The notes beneath the pieces are model-generated. The model did not search any database and had not been told where the DNA came from. It worked only from the letters and a program-made list of their open reading frames with translations. Both the position numbers and the translations under genes were made by a program. From Mesorhabditis belari (lineage: Eukaryota; Nematoda; Chromadorea; Rhabditida; Rhabditidae): 64,000 bases of DNA. Within the stretch, counting starts at the first letter, position 1. Each line of letters starts with the position of its first letter. The stretch covers positions 6,533,501 to 6,597,500 of the forward strand of contig CAUEEP010000743.1 in assembly GCA_958450365.1 (NCBI GenBank), read 5' to 3'. Shown in pieces: positions 1-9,753 of this stretch.

Positions 1-2150
1 AGTCCGGCGCAATCCCTCACTTTCATGAACCCAAAACGAGTGATCAATCGAATGCGGGGGATGTCCAGGCAATGCAGGTAATTTTTGTAGATGGTTATTT
101 TAGTTTATCTGATGCAACTGTTTTTAGCAAGCGGAAGGACCAGGAAATGATGAGTCGAATTGTGTGAACCAATTTTATCAACAAACTGAGACTATCATTG
201 TTGAAAATCGGGTAAAAAATTGTCGATTTTACTATACTCTTTGATTGCAAGAATAAATATCTAACGATTAGGTCTCTCAACAATCAGAAGGTGTGCTCGG
301 TGATTGGGCCCCTAGCAATGATCACGATGTAGCTCCTTCCATTGCAGAAGCGAAGCCACCATTGCAGAAGTGAGTTCATATATTTTGTCATGCTATAGGC
401 TAGTCTGTGTCTATAACGTTAACTGTTTTCATTTTTAGGACCCTTCTCCTCCTCACGTTCTTTTGAATCAAGAACGAGCTGAAGAAATTGTCAAGAATGC
501 TACCTTTTTTCGTTCTAGTAAGCATTTTGCTGAATGCAAAGGATTTGCTATCAGGTAAATTAAAAGAATTTCTAAAATGGCAAAGCTAAAATATACAGAA
601 TAAATACGTTTAAGATTTTTTAGCGCGGAGAAATCGATTCCTAATGCTTTTGTGCGACGTGTCAAATTTTCGGGAGATGGTTCGTTTTTGGCGACAGATT
701 CGGCTGATAATGTTATAAAACTGTTTGATTACAACAGCATAACGCAATCAATGGAGAATGTTAGTCTTGATTTACTTTTTTGCATTTTTTATTTATAGAA
801 TCAAGTTGATCCCGTTGCGAGAATTCCAACGGGCGGATATGTGCTAGACATGAAATGGCATCCACGACTACCTTTACTGGCTGGTTTGTTTTGCTTTTTT
901 GAGTTTTAAATATCGTAATTAAGTTGCAACACACTCTAGCCCAATTCGCGTCTTTTCAATCGACCACACAGTAGATACTGTCTTTGTAGCGAAGAATGCC
1001 GTTGTAAGTCGTTTCTCTTTAATAACAATTTTTTAAACTAATGAATGATTAAGGACGAGCATTCAACTCCCACTGCTCTAGAATGGATTTCTGAACGCGA
1101 ACTTTTGGCTGGATTTACAAGAGGGCCGTTAAGGTGCTTTGATATTAATCGACCGTCGAAAGCGGTTTTCAGCATACAGGAAGGAGGTTTATTTTTTTGA
1201 TGTTCTATCATTTTTTTAAACTTAGATAAATCGTCAGGAAACCCTATCGGCAAAATCAGTTGCCTTGCTAACTCCAATAACGGGTGCTATGTTGCTGTTG
1301 GAAACTATGAAGGAAGCGGTATAAAAATACATATTCTCAACATGTCAAACTTCAATATTTAGTGTCAATTTACTCAAAAAGTAATTCATCTTATGTTGCT
1401 TCAACAAATTTTCGTAAGGAAGCTGTAATCGATTTGCGTTATTCTGCTGACGATAATATGCTTTTTATTGCCTACCAAAAAGTAGTTTTGAAATCTCATC
1501 AAAAGATTTACAGACTACATTTAGGTCGATGCGATTTATTGTTTGGACCTTCGTAACATTAGCGACGAGTATATGTTGTTGAAACGGCCTTGTGAATCAA
1601 ACCAACGAATTAGTTTTGATGTTGATCGGTGATAAACTACATCTTATTTTTTTATTTACAAAGATTTAGAGCTGGTAAATGGTTGATATCTGGGTCAGTC
1701 TCAAACGAAAATGGAGGAGAAGTCTACTTTTTCAACTTGGAGAATTTAAACAGTGAACCTTTGCGAAAACTTGTCACCCCCAATACGGCGGTTTCCTCAA
1801 CAAGGCTTGTTTTTAAAAACGTTACTTAATCACTTTGTATTTTAGCATACACCCAACTCAATCCTTTGTAGCGGTGGGGACTGGCGAACGTATTTTTCCA
1901 AGAAGACTTACCAACTTTGGTTTATCTGATGTAATCATATATCAGTGTTTTTTTTTTAATTTTTACACTTCGGTTTTAGGATAGTTCATCTGATGACGAA
2001 GGCGATAATCGATTAACTGCACGGCAAAGTTATTTGTATAAACAGAATGTGAACAATGTTACACTGGAGAACTCTTTGTATCTTTACGAGTAAGTATTTT
2101 ATCTTGTTGTCAAAAAAATTTCCAGAGGTTATGCAATAAAGAGTACCTAA
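1..2150 (+). CDS. wrap53: WRAP53/TCAB1 (WDR79) homologue, WD40 protein, 5' partial
   Basis: Spliced WD40-repeat gene whose 5' end lies outside the window. Exons by eye: <1-77, 272-~369, 439-554, 624-759, 799-883, 924-1003, 1054-1186, 1226-1318, 1363-1481, 1525-1628, 1670-1804, 1846-1930, one from about 1980, and a last exon ending in TAA at 2148-2150. The product follows vertebrate WRAP53 blade by blade: FSGDGSFLATDSADN, MKWHPRLPLLAG, VATHSSPIRVFSID, AIYCLDLR, NQRISFDVD, SGSVSNENGG, IHPTQSFVAVGTGERIFP. WRAP53 carries telomerase and other H/ACA or Cajal-body RNAs by binding the CAB box; that role is inferred here. Oddities: the 1805-1845 intron appears to have a GC donor, and the 272-369/439 junction does not keep frame with the best donor (gtgagt), so the acidic N-terminus is uncertain. 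The family call is firm and the exact exon ends are less so. Confidence 0.82.
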
Positions 2151-4070
2151 ATTTAGTTTGACGTGATGTCGAATCTACCGGCTAACATTGTAAAGGATTT
2201 CATTTGACGGGGAAATTGTTTGTTTTTAAATAAATAGTACTTTTGAGACATAAAAAACTAAACACATGCACGACACAAACACTAAAAAGTCGTAAAATAG
2301 CATCAGAGATTGACCCATGAAACATTGTCTTTACTTTTTTACGATAGTACTTGAAACTGTTCGCATTCATTCTGTGAGTCCCTTTTTATGGACTAAGTGA
2401 CTGAAGTGGTGCTTCGAATGAAATATTTCAGCCCTTGACTGACCTCAATGCTCTCTTTCTTCAGAGCTCACAGCTCTGGATTATTCCTTTGCGAGACGGT
2501 TATGCATAAAAGTTTTGCCACCCCAAATCTGGTTCATCCTCTGCGATTCATAGGGATTTGTGGAAAAGGCGCGCCCTTTCGCCTGTTTAATCGCTACCCA
2601 GTTCTTTGTAACCAGTACTTCAGAAACTCATCATTATTGAGAGGTGAGCTTTTTTGAGAAATCTTTGGATTGGGCTAGATAATACTTTTCTTTGATCTTA
2701 CATTGTGACTTCATAACCATTTCGAAAAACAGCACAAATATTGAAGTTCTGGAATTGAAACTACCCCTGTTCAGATGTTGAACTCAACAATATTTCTTTA
2801 TTTGTGAGCTCAACTCAAACGACTCTTGTCCCTTCATTGTTTTCGCGGTCAGAACTTTTTAGATAAAATCTTGACATCGAATCATACTTCACTACAGGTC
2901 AAAGCCCTGTAGAGGGCTTTGACCTCAACAGGAAAAATAAAAGTCAAATAAAATAAAAGTAAGAAACGAAAAGTTTGACGATGAGTCATGAAATTGGCAA
3001 AAATCGAGGGGATAACTTGTGGTGTGCTTAGATTTGGGAAGGGGTTCCGGTCTTTCCAATCCTCAAGTGAGCCCTAAATCTATCCCTCATCCCCTTTCTC
3101 ACTCACCTAAACGCTTTGAAGTGAATGGCTCTCTTGCTAGAATGACTTCTCTTGAGTTTCCCAACTAAACTCATACTCAAATCATTGTTTATTTAATGCA
3201 AGAAATTCGATCTTTTTTTTAGAAATTTTTTGACTTTCTCAAAGCTTTGAGGATCGTTTGAAATTCATATTTTTTATGATATTCAACAATAAATAAGTTT
3301 TGTGGTTAAAAGATGGTGCTTGATGGGAGGAAAAACGGCATTTTGAGGACTGGAAGGCATTTTTATGAGCAGAAGCTGGAAAAATTAGAAGATGGGTGAA
3401 TGAAAGAGAAAAGAGAGAGACTCTCTAGTGAATGAAAGCGAGCAATGGCTGCGCTTTTCTCTCTCTCAACGTCAATGATCCAGTCCTTTCATTAGGGAGA
3501 AGAAAAGGCTCGCAAAAGGAGAGAATGCCGTCGGCAGCCCGTTTTTGAGAGACTCCTCTCGCTCTCCTCATACAGCGATCAAGCATTGCTTTCAAAAAAG
3601 GGAAAAGAAGAAGTTGCCCTCCTCGTCTTCTCACACTGCTCCACAAGCTCATTCACTCATTCCTTTCTTGTTTTCCTCATCCTTTTAGCCGCCGATTGAT
3701 TGCCTGAAAATTCTCATTTCATTCATAAGCATTTGATCCCGTCACTCTGCTTGCTTTCAGGTTTTGTGATGGCCAAAAGGTCTAAATTTTTGTTGAGAAT
3801 AACCTATAGTTATCTTGAATCTTAAAACTAAACTGTTTTCCTTTAATCTAAGACTTTTAATATCTTAAAGCATATAACTACATTCATTGTAACAAAGCTT
3901 TTTTTGTTTTCCCATTCTTGTTTGTTTCATCCTTTCTTTCATTTCAACAACCTTGAAAGCATGGCGTTCGTGTGAAATTAAATGCAAATTTTTACAATTC
4001 TCTTTCTTGTTTATAATTGAATGGTTTATTCTCTTGATTCTTTGATCTAAAATTAAAATCTAGAATTCGA
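2151..4070. other. Intergenic spacer, no gene recognised
   Basis: About 1.9 kb between the WRAP53-like stop and the next start. An AATAAA near 2229 is a likely polyadenylation signal for the upstream gene. A perfect short hairpin lies at about 2897-2926. The rest is T-rich or purine-rich low-complexity sequence with only short ORFs lacking splice-consistent coding character. Confidence 0.6.
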
Positions 4071-7000
4071 ATGGCTCGAGTGAATGATTCAGGAGGTGAA
4101 ACATGTGACGGGAGAATACCCCCAGATAGGTTTGTTACTTTTGATAAATCAGCTGATAAATTTTAAGCACAACAATGAAGTTGCCAAAAGTGGTGCCGCC
4201 AAAGAATTCGAATGAGGAGAGACGAATGAAAGAAGGACATATTGAAGATAATAATGAGGTTTGAAAGGATCTTCTGATTTTTGAAATGATGATTTCTTAT
4301 GATTTCTTATGATATGAATCTTATGATCTTATGAACATATGATTTCAAAAACTTTCAAAATCAATTCCCTTCAGAGACTTCTTTTCAGGATATTTCTTAC
4401 TTCAATTTCCCTCTTCTTTGGTGGTCGGGCACTTTTGGAATGATTTCTCTTATTTGTATGGCTGTCGGTTTGTATTCAACGACTATATAGTATAGTATTG
4501 AAATCTACAGTACTGGACAATGAAATATGATATTTGAAAAACGATCGTCACTTTCGCGCGTCTGTAACTCCCTTGTCTTTGAGTTTAAACTATTAGTGTT
4601 ATACATTTTCTGAAAGCTCTTTTCAAGGGCTACACAATTGTATTATTAATATTTAGAGATTCGGTAAAGACAAGGGAATTACAGACGCGCGAAAGTGACG
4701 ATCCTTTTTCAAATATGATATTTCATTGTCCAGTAGTGTATAAAAAGAAAACATTTTTCTTTCGTTCAGCGATTGGTGGCAGTCTTTATACGGACTATGT
4801 GCCGACTCCACGTCAATTAAAGCGAGGTTTCATTGCTCGTTATGGAACAAGTGTCTATTTGTGCAATGTTGATTTTTACTTTCAATTCAAAAACCCAAAC
4901 AATTTCTAGAGTACAATCAATTTTGCTGCTGATGGATTACCGTCACTTTTGAATCTTTTTGAGCTAAATGTTTCGGGAAATGTTTTCTTTCGAGTTGCTG
5001 TTGTACTCCCAATGACTGTTCGAATTTTTCAAGCCTATGCTGTCAGGTGAAAGAGTTGAAATTATATAAATAAGATTTTGCTGTTTAAAATCTAGCTGTT
5101 TAAAATCTAGCTGTTTAGAATCTAGCTGTTTAATATCTAGCTGTTTAAAATTTTCAAAACGATAAAGTACTTTGTCAGGAATCTGGTATTGTTGTCTTCT
5201 TCTATAGAAGCATCAATTCCTGTGCGACTTCTAGCTGATTTAATGCCCACTTTGATGATGCTTGAGACTGCCGCTTTGGCTCTCTTTTCCATCATCACCA
5301 CTCACTTTGATTATGAAGGTAAAGATATAAAAGAAAAATTCAATGTTAAAACGATTTTCAGATATAAATCGCTATTGCAAGCTGGTGTTTTGTATCACGG
5401 CTTGCGTGAACATGTTTGCAACGGCGATCGTTACATTTGGTCATCTCAAAGAATCACCAAAAGTAGTTTGAATGGGTTTAAAAGAAAGAAAAAAAGGATT
5501 TTCAGCAAATCGACGCGATTTCCTTAATGGTGAAAATCTTTTCGGCGGCAATTTTCTGCTATGTGGCGCCTCAATACTTCCATCGGCATCAAGTTGCTAT
5601 TCGTTTTCCCGTTTGTCATTCACATTGTGAGTCTTTGGAAGGATTTATTTACTGAAAGTTTAAATGTTTCTTTTCTATTACTACCGTAAATACTGTAATA
5701 GTACCCCACCGCCCATAATGACGGTGCGGAGCGTTGCGTAGTCTAGCTTTGAACGAGTTTTTCTCGACACTGGTTTATGCTACAATGAGCGCTTAGGTAT
5801 CAAAAAATAGCCCTGAATTTCAGGGCTATTTTTTTGATACCAAAGACGCATTTTTTGAAAGTACGGGCGCTTTGAAAAAAATGAAATACTAAAAAACTTT
5901 TGCGACTACGCGACTGTAAGAGGGGGGTGGGGTACTATTACAGTATTTACGGTAGGTATTTTAAAAAGTTGAGTGCCTTAAAAATCGCGTACTTTTAACC
6001 GTGGAATGGGTAATTTGAAAAAATCCGGTATTTATATACAGCGATTTGATGTTTTACTTTAGCGTTGCTGTTTATTTTTATGTACACTACTGGACAATGA
6101 AATATGATATTTGAAAAACGATCGTCACTTTCGCGCGTCTGTAACTCCCTTGTCTTTGAGTTTAAACTATTAGTGTTATACATTTTCTGAAAGCTCTTTT
6201 CAAGGGCCACGCAATGGTAATATTAATATTTAGAAATAGGGCAAAGACAAGGGAGTTACAGACGCGCGGAAGTGACGATGCTTTTTCAAATATGATATTT
6301 CATTGTCCAGTAGTGTATATGTTGTATCCGATTTAGATTTCAATCCTAATCAGATATCTCATTTGGATTGAAACATTATTGCACAGTATGTTATGTTTTT
6401 TTAAATGCTTTTAGGGGTAGGCTAATTTCCGCAATTTTTTTTTTGCGCAACGCGCCATAACTTTCTTCTAAGTGGGCCAATCTTTATGATTTTGGTGTCA
6501 TTTTATAGATCTCAATAAGTGCAACAAAATGACACCAAAAGCATAAAGATTAGCCCACTTAGAAGAAAGTTATGGTGAGTTGCACAAAAAAAATTGCCGA
6601 GATTAGCCTACCTTATCAAATTTCAAGTCTGATAGCTGATTTAGATTGAAAGCTAAATCGGATACAACATAAACATAAAAATAAACATCAACGCTAAAGC
6701 AAAATATTAAATGACTGTATAAAATACCCGATTTCTTTAAGGTATTCATTCCACGGTTAAAGCACGCGATTTTTTAAGATACCTAGTAATAGGAAGAGCC
6801 ACTTAAACTTAAACAATATTGTACTCTAACGCATTTTCAGTACCGCGTACTGTTGCCTACATGGAATACGCTTGTGTAGTCTCCTATCTTCTTTTCCACT
6901 TATCGCAGGTTTGAAAAGCTTGGGGTTAAATGAAAAAGCAAAAAACAAAAAAAACGTTTAGTGGTTGGACATTCGGCAAATGAATTTCTTGGTCTATCCA

Positions 7001-7254
7001 CGAACATGCAGTGGTGAATGTGAACCGCTTGATCCGAAGAATTTCGAGAAAGGAGCTCGATATGAGTATTGTCGGTGAGGATTCATTATCGAGCTGCATT
7101 CATTATCGATCATTTATCTAATTGTAAACTATAAATTAAACTACTTAATCAAATGATTTCCAAAAAAATTGTAAAAGAGAAATGAATGAATATTTTCAGT
7201 TCATGGGAGTACCGTCAACGGCAATTACTCGGTCTTCCTGTTCTCACTTTATGA
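4071..7254 (+). CDS. PGAP2/FRAG1-type multi-pass membrane protein
   Basis: Eleven exons by eye: 4071-4129, 4168-4258, 4389-4467, 4770-4852, 4910-5046, 5179-5318, 5362-5462, 5506-5626, 6841-6908, 6962-7074, 7200-7254 (stop TGA). All junctions keep phase and give about 348 residues. The product has several hydrophobic segments and follows the Frag1/DRAM/Sfk1 (PGAP2) pattern: a soluble stretch ending INFAADGLPSL, then FRVAVVLPMTVRIFQA, a membrane segment after IPVRLLADLMPTLMMLE, KLVFCITACVNMFA, and MEYACVVSYLLFHLSQ before a W-L-D motif near the C-terminus. PGAP2 acts in lipid remodelling of GPI anchors in the Golgi; that activity is inferred from the family. Introns 3 and 8 hold inverted-repeat elements. 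DRAM-type relatives are the main alternative. Confidence 0.66.
4508..4738. mobile_element. MITE, CACTACTGGACA family, copy 1 (PGAP2-like intron 3)
   Basis: 231-bp non-coding element with long terminal inverted repeats beginning CA(C/G)TACTGGACAATG. The left arm can be followed through gcgcgtctgtaa and its complement lies near the right end. It is flanked by TA on both sides, as expected of Tc1/mariner-type insertion. A second copy of the same length lies in intron 8 of the same gene. Confidence 0.85.
5682..5954. mobile_element. MITE, TACCGTAAATACTG family, copy 1
   Basis: 273-bp palindromic element whose two ends read TACCGTAAATACTGTAATAG and its complement, with TA at both outer ends. A subterminal block gcgtagtctag lies inside, and the centre is a hairpin around agccctgaaatttcagggct. 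A close copy occurs at 54657-54925. It lies in intron 8 of the PGAP2-like gene. Confidence 0.85.
6085..6315. mobile_element. MITE, CACTACTGGACA family, copy 2 (nested)
   Basis: 231-bp element nearly identical to 4508-4738, with terminal repeats CACTACTGGACAATG and flanking TA dinucleotides. It interrupts the arm of the larger inverted-repeat element at 5960-6783. Confidence 0.87.
6416..6612. mobile_element. Palindromic element with GGTAGGCTAAT ends (nested)
   Basis: About 197 bp with arms GGTAGGCTAAT...ATTAGCCTACC. Arm similarity continues through cataactttcttctaagtgg. It forms the loop of the larger inverted repeat at 5960-6783. Confidence 0.75.
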
Positions 7255-8713
7255 TCCTCAAAAAGTTTCTTATAAAATTTGATGTTTTTTTTTCTTCTGT
7301 GCATAATAATCTAATCTAAATTTCGCTAAATATTTTACAGATTTCTTCAAAGTTTTGCATTGCCTTATGCTTTGATTCTTTTGAAGCTTCTCTTTGAAAA
7401 TACGTGTATTCATTTAAATCCGAATCCCACCAATGCCTTTCGCTCAATCATTTTTTAAAATTTATATTTAATCTATTCGTTTTTTTTTGCGAGAATATAA
7501 ATGAGTAAATGCGCTAAAATATTGCTCGAGAGTTTGTGAAAGTTTTTGGAGAGATTTGAAAGAGAAAAGAGAACAAAGGAGACCACCCACAATGCACCGA
7601 TTTTTTTTCTCTTTTTCTTTTCTCTTCAATTCAATTAGGCAACATTTCTTCACGAAATTTACAGTATTAGCGTACAGCCTTTTTAGCTATAAAACGTTTA
7701 TAAAATCTCTATATAAAAGTATAATTCTTGAATTTTCATTTATTTAAAATGAACTTTATTTAAAGTGGACTTGATTTAAAATACTTAATATCATCCTGAT
7801 TTCACAAAAAAACAGATCAACTATTTGCTTTCAGATGAACAGATCTTTTCAGATGAACAGATCTTTTCAGATGAACAGATCTTTTCAGATGAACAGATCT
7901 TTTCAGATGAACAGATCATTTCAGATGAACAGATCTTTTCAGATGAACAGATCTTTTCAGATGAAATCAGATCTTTTCAGATGAAATCAGATGAAAAGAT
8001 CGTCATTTTAAGCTTTCTTTACAAAGAACCAGTTATATTTTGAGGATTATGATATGGCGTAGATTGTAGACTTTGAAAGATGACATCAAATATTTTTTGC
8101 GGTTATTGCGATACCATGAAAAACTTTATGAAAGGACATTAGTGCAAAACGAGAATTGCGCGAGTGCTCGGCCACTGTCCCAAGTGTGGACTCAAGGAAT
8201 TGGAACCCTCGACGGCCGGGTGTCTTTTGTCGGACACATGGGGTATACAGACAAAAAGTGGTCCTGTTGGTTGCAAAAGGAAGATGAAAAAAAGGAAAAG
8301 AAGAGAAGGAAAAAGAAGAGAAGGAAAAAGTAGAGAACGAGAAGGATAACGAAGAGAAGTCGCAACGCATACACTAGCCTCTTTTGGCGGAAAAATCTTG
8401 AGGAAGAAGATCAAGCAGTGTAGCCAAAGGAATTGCCGTTGTTGGGAATATTTTTTGGCTTCTTTTTGCGCGCAAAAGCCATTAATACGGTAATCCAGAG
8501 AGAAATGGACAAGAATTACGGCCAAAGCACCCACTCCCCCTTTTTTTCACGTAGCCTGATCTGTGTGTCCGTTTCCGTTTCTCAGCCCTCTCTATGGTCG
8601 TTTCCCTCTCGTTTTGCCACCTCCCCTTTTTGGTGGAATATAAGACATGGATGGAGGGATCTTCTTTGCATTGGCCTTCTCCCTACTGAACATTGATCTC
8701 TTTCTATATCGTG
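7255..8713. other. Intergenic spacer with minisatellite, no gene recognised
   Basis: Spacer between the PGAP2-like gene and the EB-type gene. It holds an 18-bp tandem array (7827-7990). Overlapping ORFs on both strands at 8.07-8.53 kb come from a purine-rich gaagag/aaggaa stretch and show no coding signature. Confidence 0.5.
7827..7990 (+). repeat. 18-bp tandem repeat (agatgaacagatcttttc), about 8-9 units
   Basis: Near-perfect head-to-tail array of an 18-mer whose unit reads ttttcag followed by atgaacagatc. Each unit therefore looks like a splice acceptor followed by ATG. Because the unit is a multiple of three it leaves an open frame, which I do not regard as a gene. Confidence 0.93.
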
Positions 8714-9753
8714 ATGGATTCTAGTATTCGATTTACTCTAGTTTCGTTCGGTTTTCTGGCGCTAGCTACTGCACAATATGGTAATCAATTAAAGATTTAC
8801 TTAACTTATAAACTTTCTAGGTTTCGGTGCTTGCAACCCTGGATGCATTGGAGAATCTCAGTAAGTATTAAGAAATGCTTTTAAATGAGAGTTATCTAGA
8901 TGTGTAGCAGGAGGTTGTCAATGCATGGCGCCGAGTCTCGTCTATCAGCCGGTGATTGGTTGTGTGCCTCAACCGGCTCCTTATCTTCCCGTTGGACCAG
9001 CTCCAGTCGTTGTCCCAAGACTCATCCCACAAGTCAATTTTTTTTCAATATAAATATATCAAGTATCAAATATCAAGTAGTTTCAGGCTTTACCTGGAGC
9101 TCCTTGTGAGCCAGGAGTCGAATGCACTGGAGGATCAGTTTGCTCATTGGGAATCTGTGTATGCCCACCAGAACTTGTGCAGGTGCTGGAAAACTATTGT
9201 TAAAGATATCTAGTACAGTACAGTACAGTTAAAGATATCTAGTACAGAGTACAGTTAAAGATATCTAGTACAGTACAGTACAGTTAAAGATATCTAGTAC
9301 AGTACAGTACAGTTAAAGATATCTAGTATAGTCTTGAATTGACGAATTCCAATGATTACAAAACTTGTTACAGGAGGGAACAGTTTGTGTAGCGAGAACA
9401 GTTTATGGAGTGGTTCCTCCACCCATCATTCCTGTGCCCGTCATGCCTTCAATCCCTATGGCTGTGCGTTGAACTTATTATATGCTAAAAGAACTTATAT
9501 TTAATATTATTTGCTTTAAGAAAAGTTGATTTCAGTTGGTGCCTGTTGGAGCTGCGTGTGCCCCAATGAGAACCCAATGCGTTCGAGGAGCCGCTTGTGG
9601 TTTAGCTGGAGTCTGTCAATGCTCTACAGGGTACACTCCAACTCCACAAGGACAATGCTTTCGAAGACGTTTGTTTTTAAATTTTCTATTTATCTATTTA
9701 TCCAGAAATTTCTAGGACGAGCCCGTGTCGCTGGATTCAAGTATCAAAACTGA
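8714..9753 (+). CDS. Secreted EB-type cysteine-rich protein
   Basis: Seven exons: 8714-8780, 8821-8860, 8900-9032, 9087-9182, 9374-9463, 9536-9668, 9716-9753 (TGA), all in phase, giving 198 residues. It starts with a signal peptide (FTLVSFGFLALATAQ). Then come repeated cysteine modules of the nematode EB type (C-x3-C...C-x-C): ACNPGCIGES, QCVAGGCQCM, CEPGVECTGGSVC, CVRGAACGLAGVCQC. Proline-rich linkers separate them (PAPYLPVGPAPVVVP, VVPPPIIPVPVMP). An AATAAA follows the stop at about 9760. Likely an extracellular or cuticle-associated protein; no enzymatic role is visible. The C-terminal half is clearly related to the protein encoded at 21548-23902. Confidence 0.8.
9198..9333 (+). repeat. 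Tandem repeat agttaaagatatctagtacagtac, about 5 units
   Basis: Imperfect 27-29 bp head-to-tail units inside intron 4 of the EB-type gene. Units differ mainly in the number of gtaca steps. Confidence 0.88.

Larger units (their letters stand above)
5960..6783. mobile_element. Large inverted-repeat element interrupted by two smaller elements
   Basis: The left arm (about 5965-6084, continuing at 6318-6400) and the right arm (about 6613-6783) are imperfect reverse complements over at least 150 bp. Shared blocks include aaccgtggaatg, ctttagcgttg and ttgtatccgattta. The left arm is split exactly by the 231-bp MITE at 6085-6315, and a third palindromic element occupies the centre at 6416-6612. No ORF of note. 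Confidence 0.75.

Noticed and set aside
7825..8043. 72-codon ORF of repeated SDEQIF units
   Set aside because: Open only because an 18-bp tandem repeat has no stop in that frame; read as a minisatellite.
8073..8534. Overlapping ORFs of 60-131 codons on both strands
   Set aside because: They arise from a gaagag/aaggaa purine-rich stretch, giving K/E/R or F/S/L runs. No start context, phase-linked exons or family similarity.
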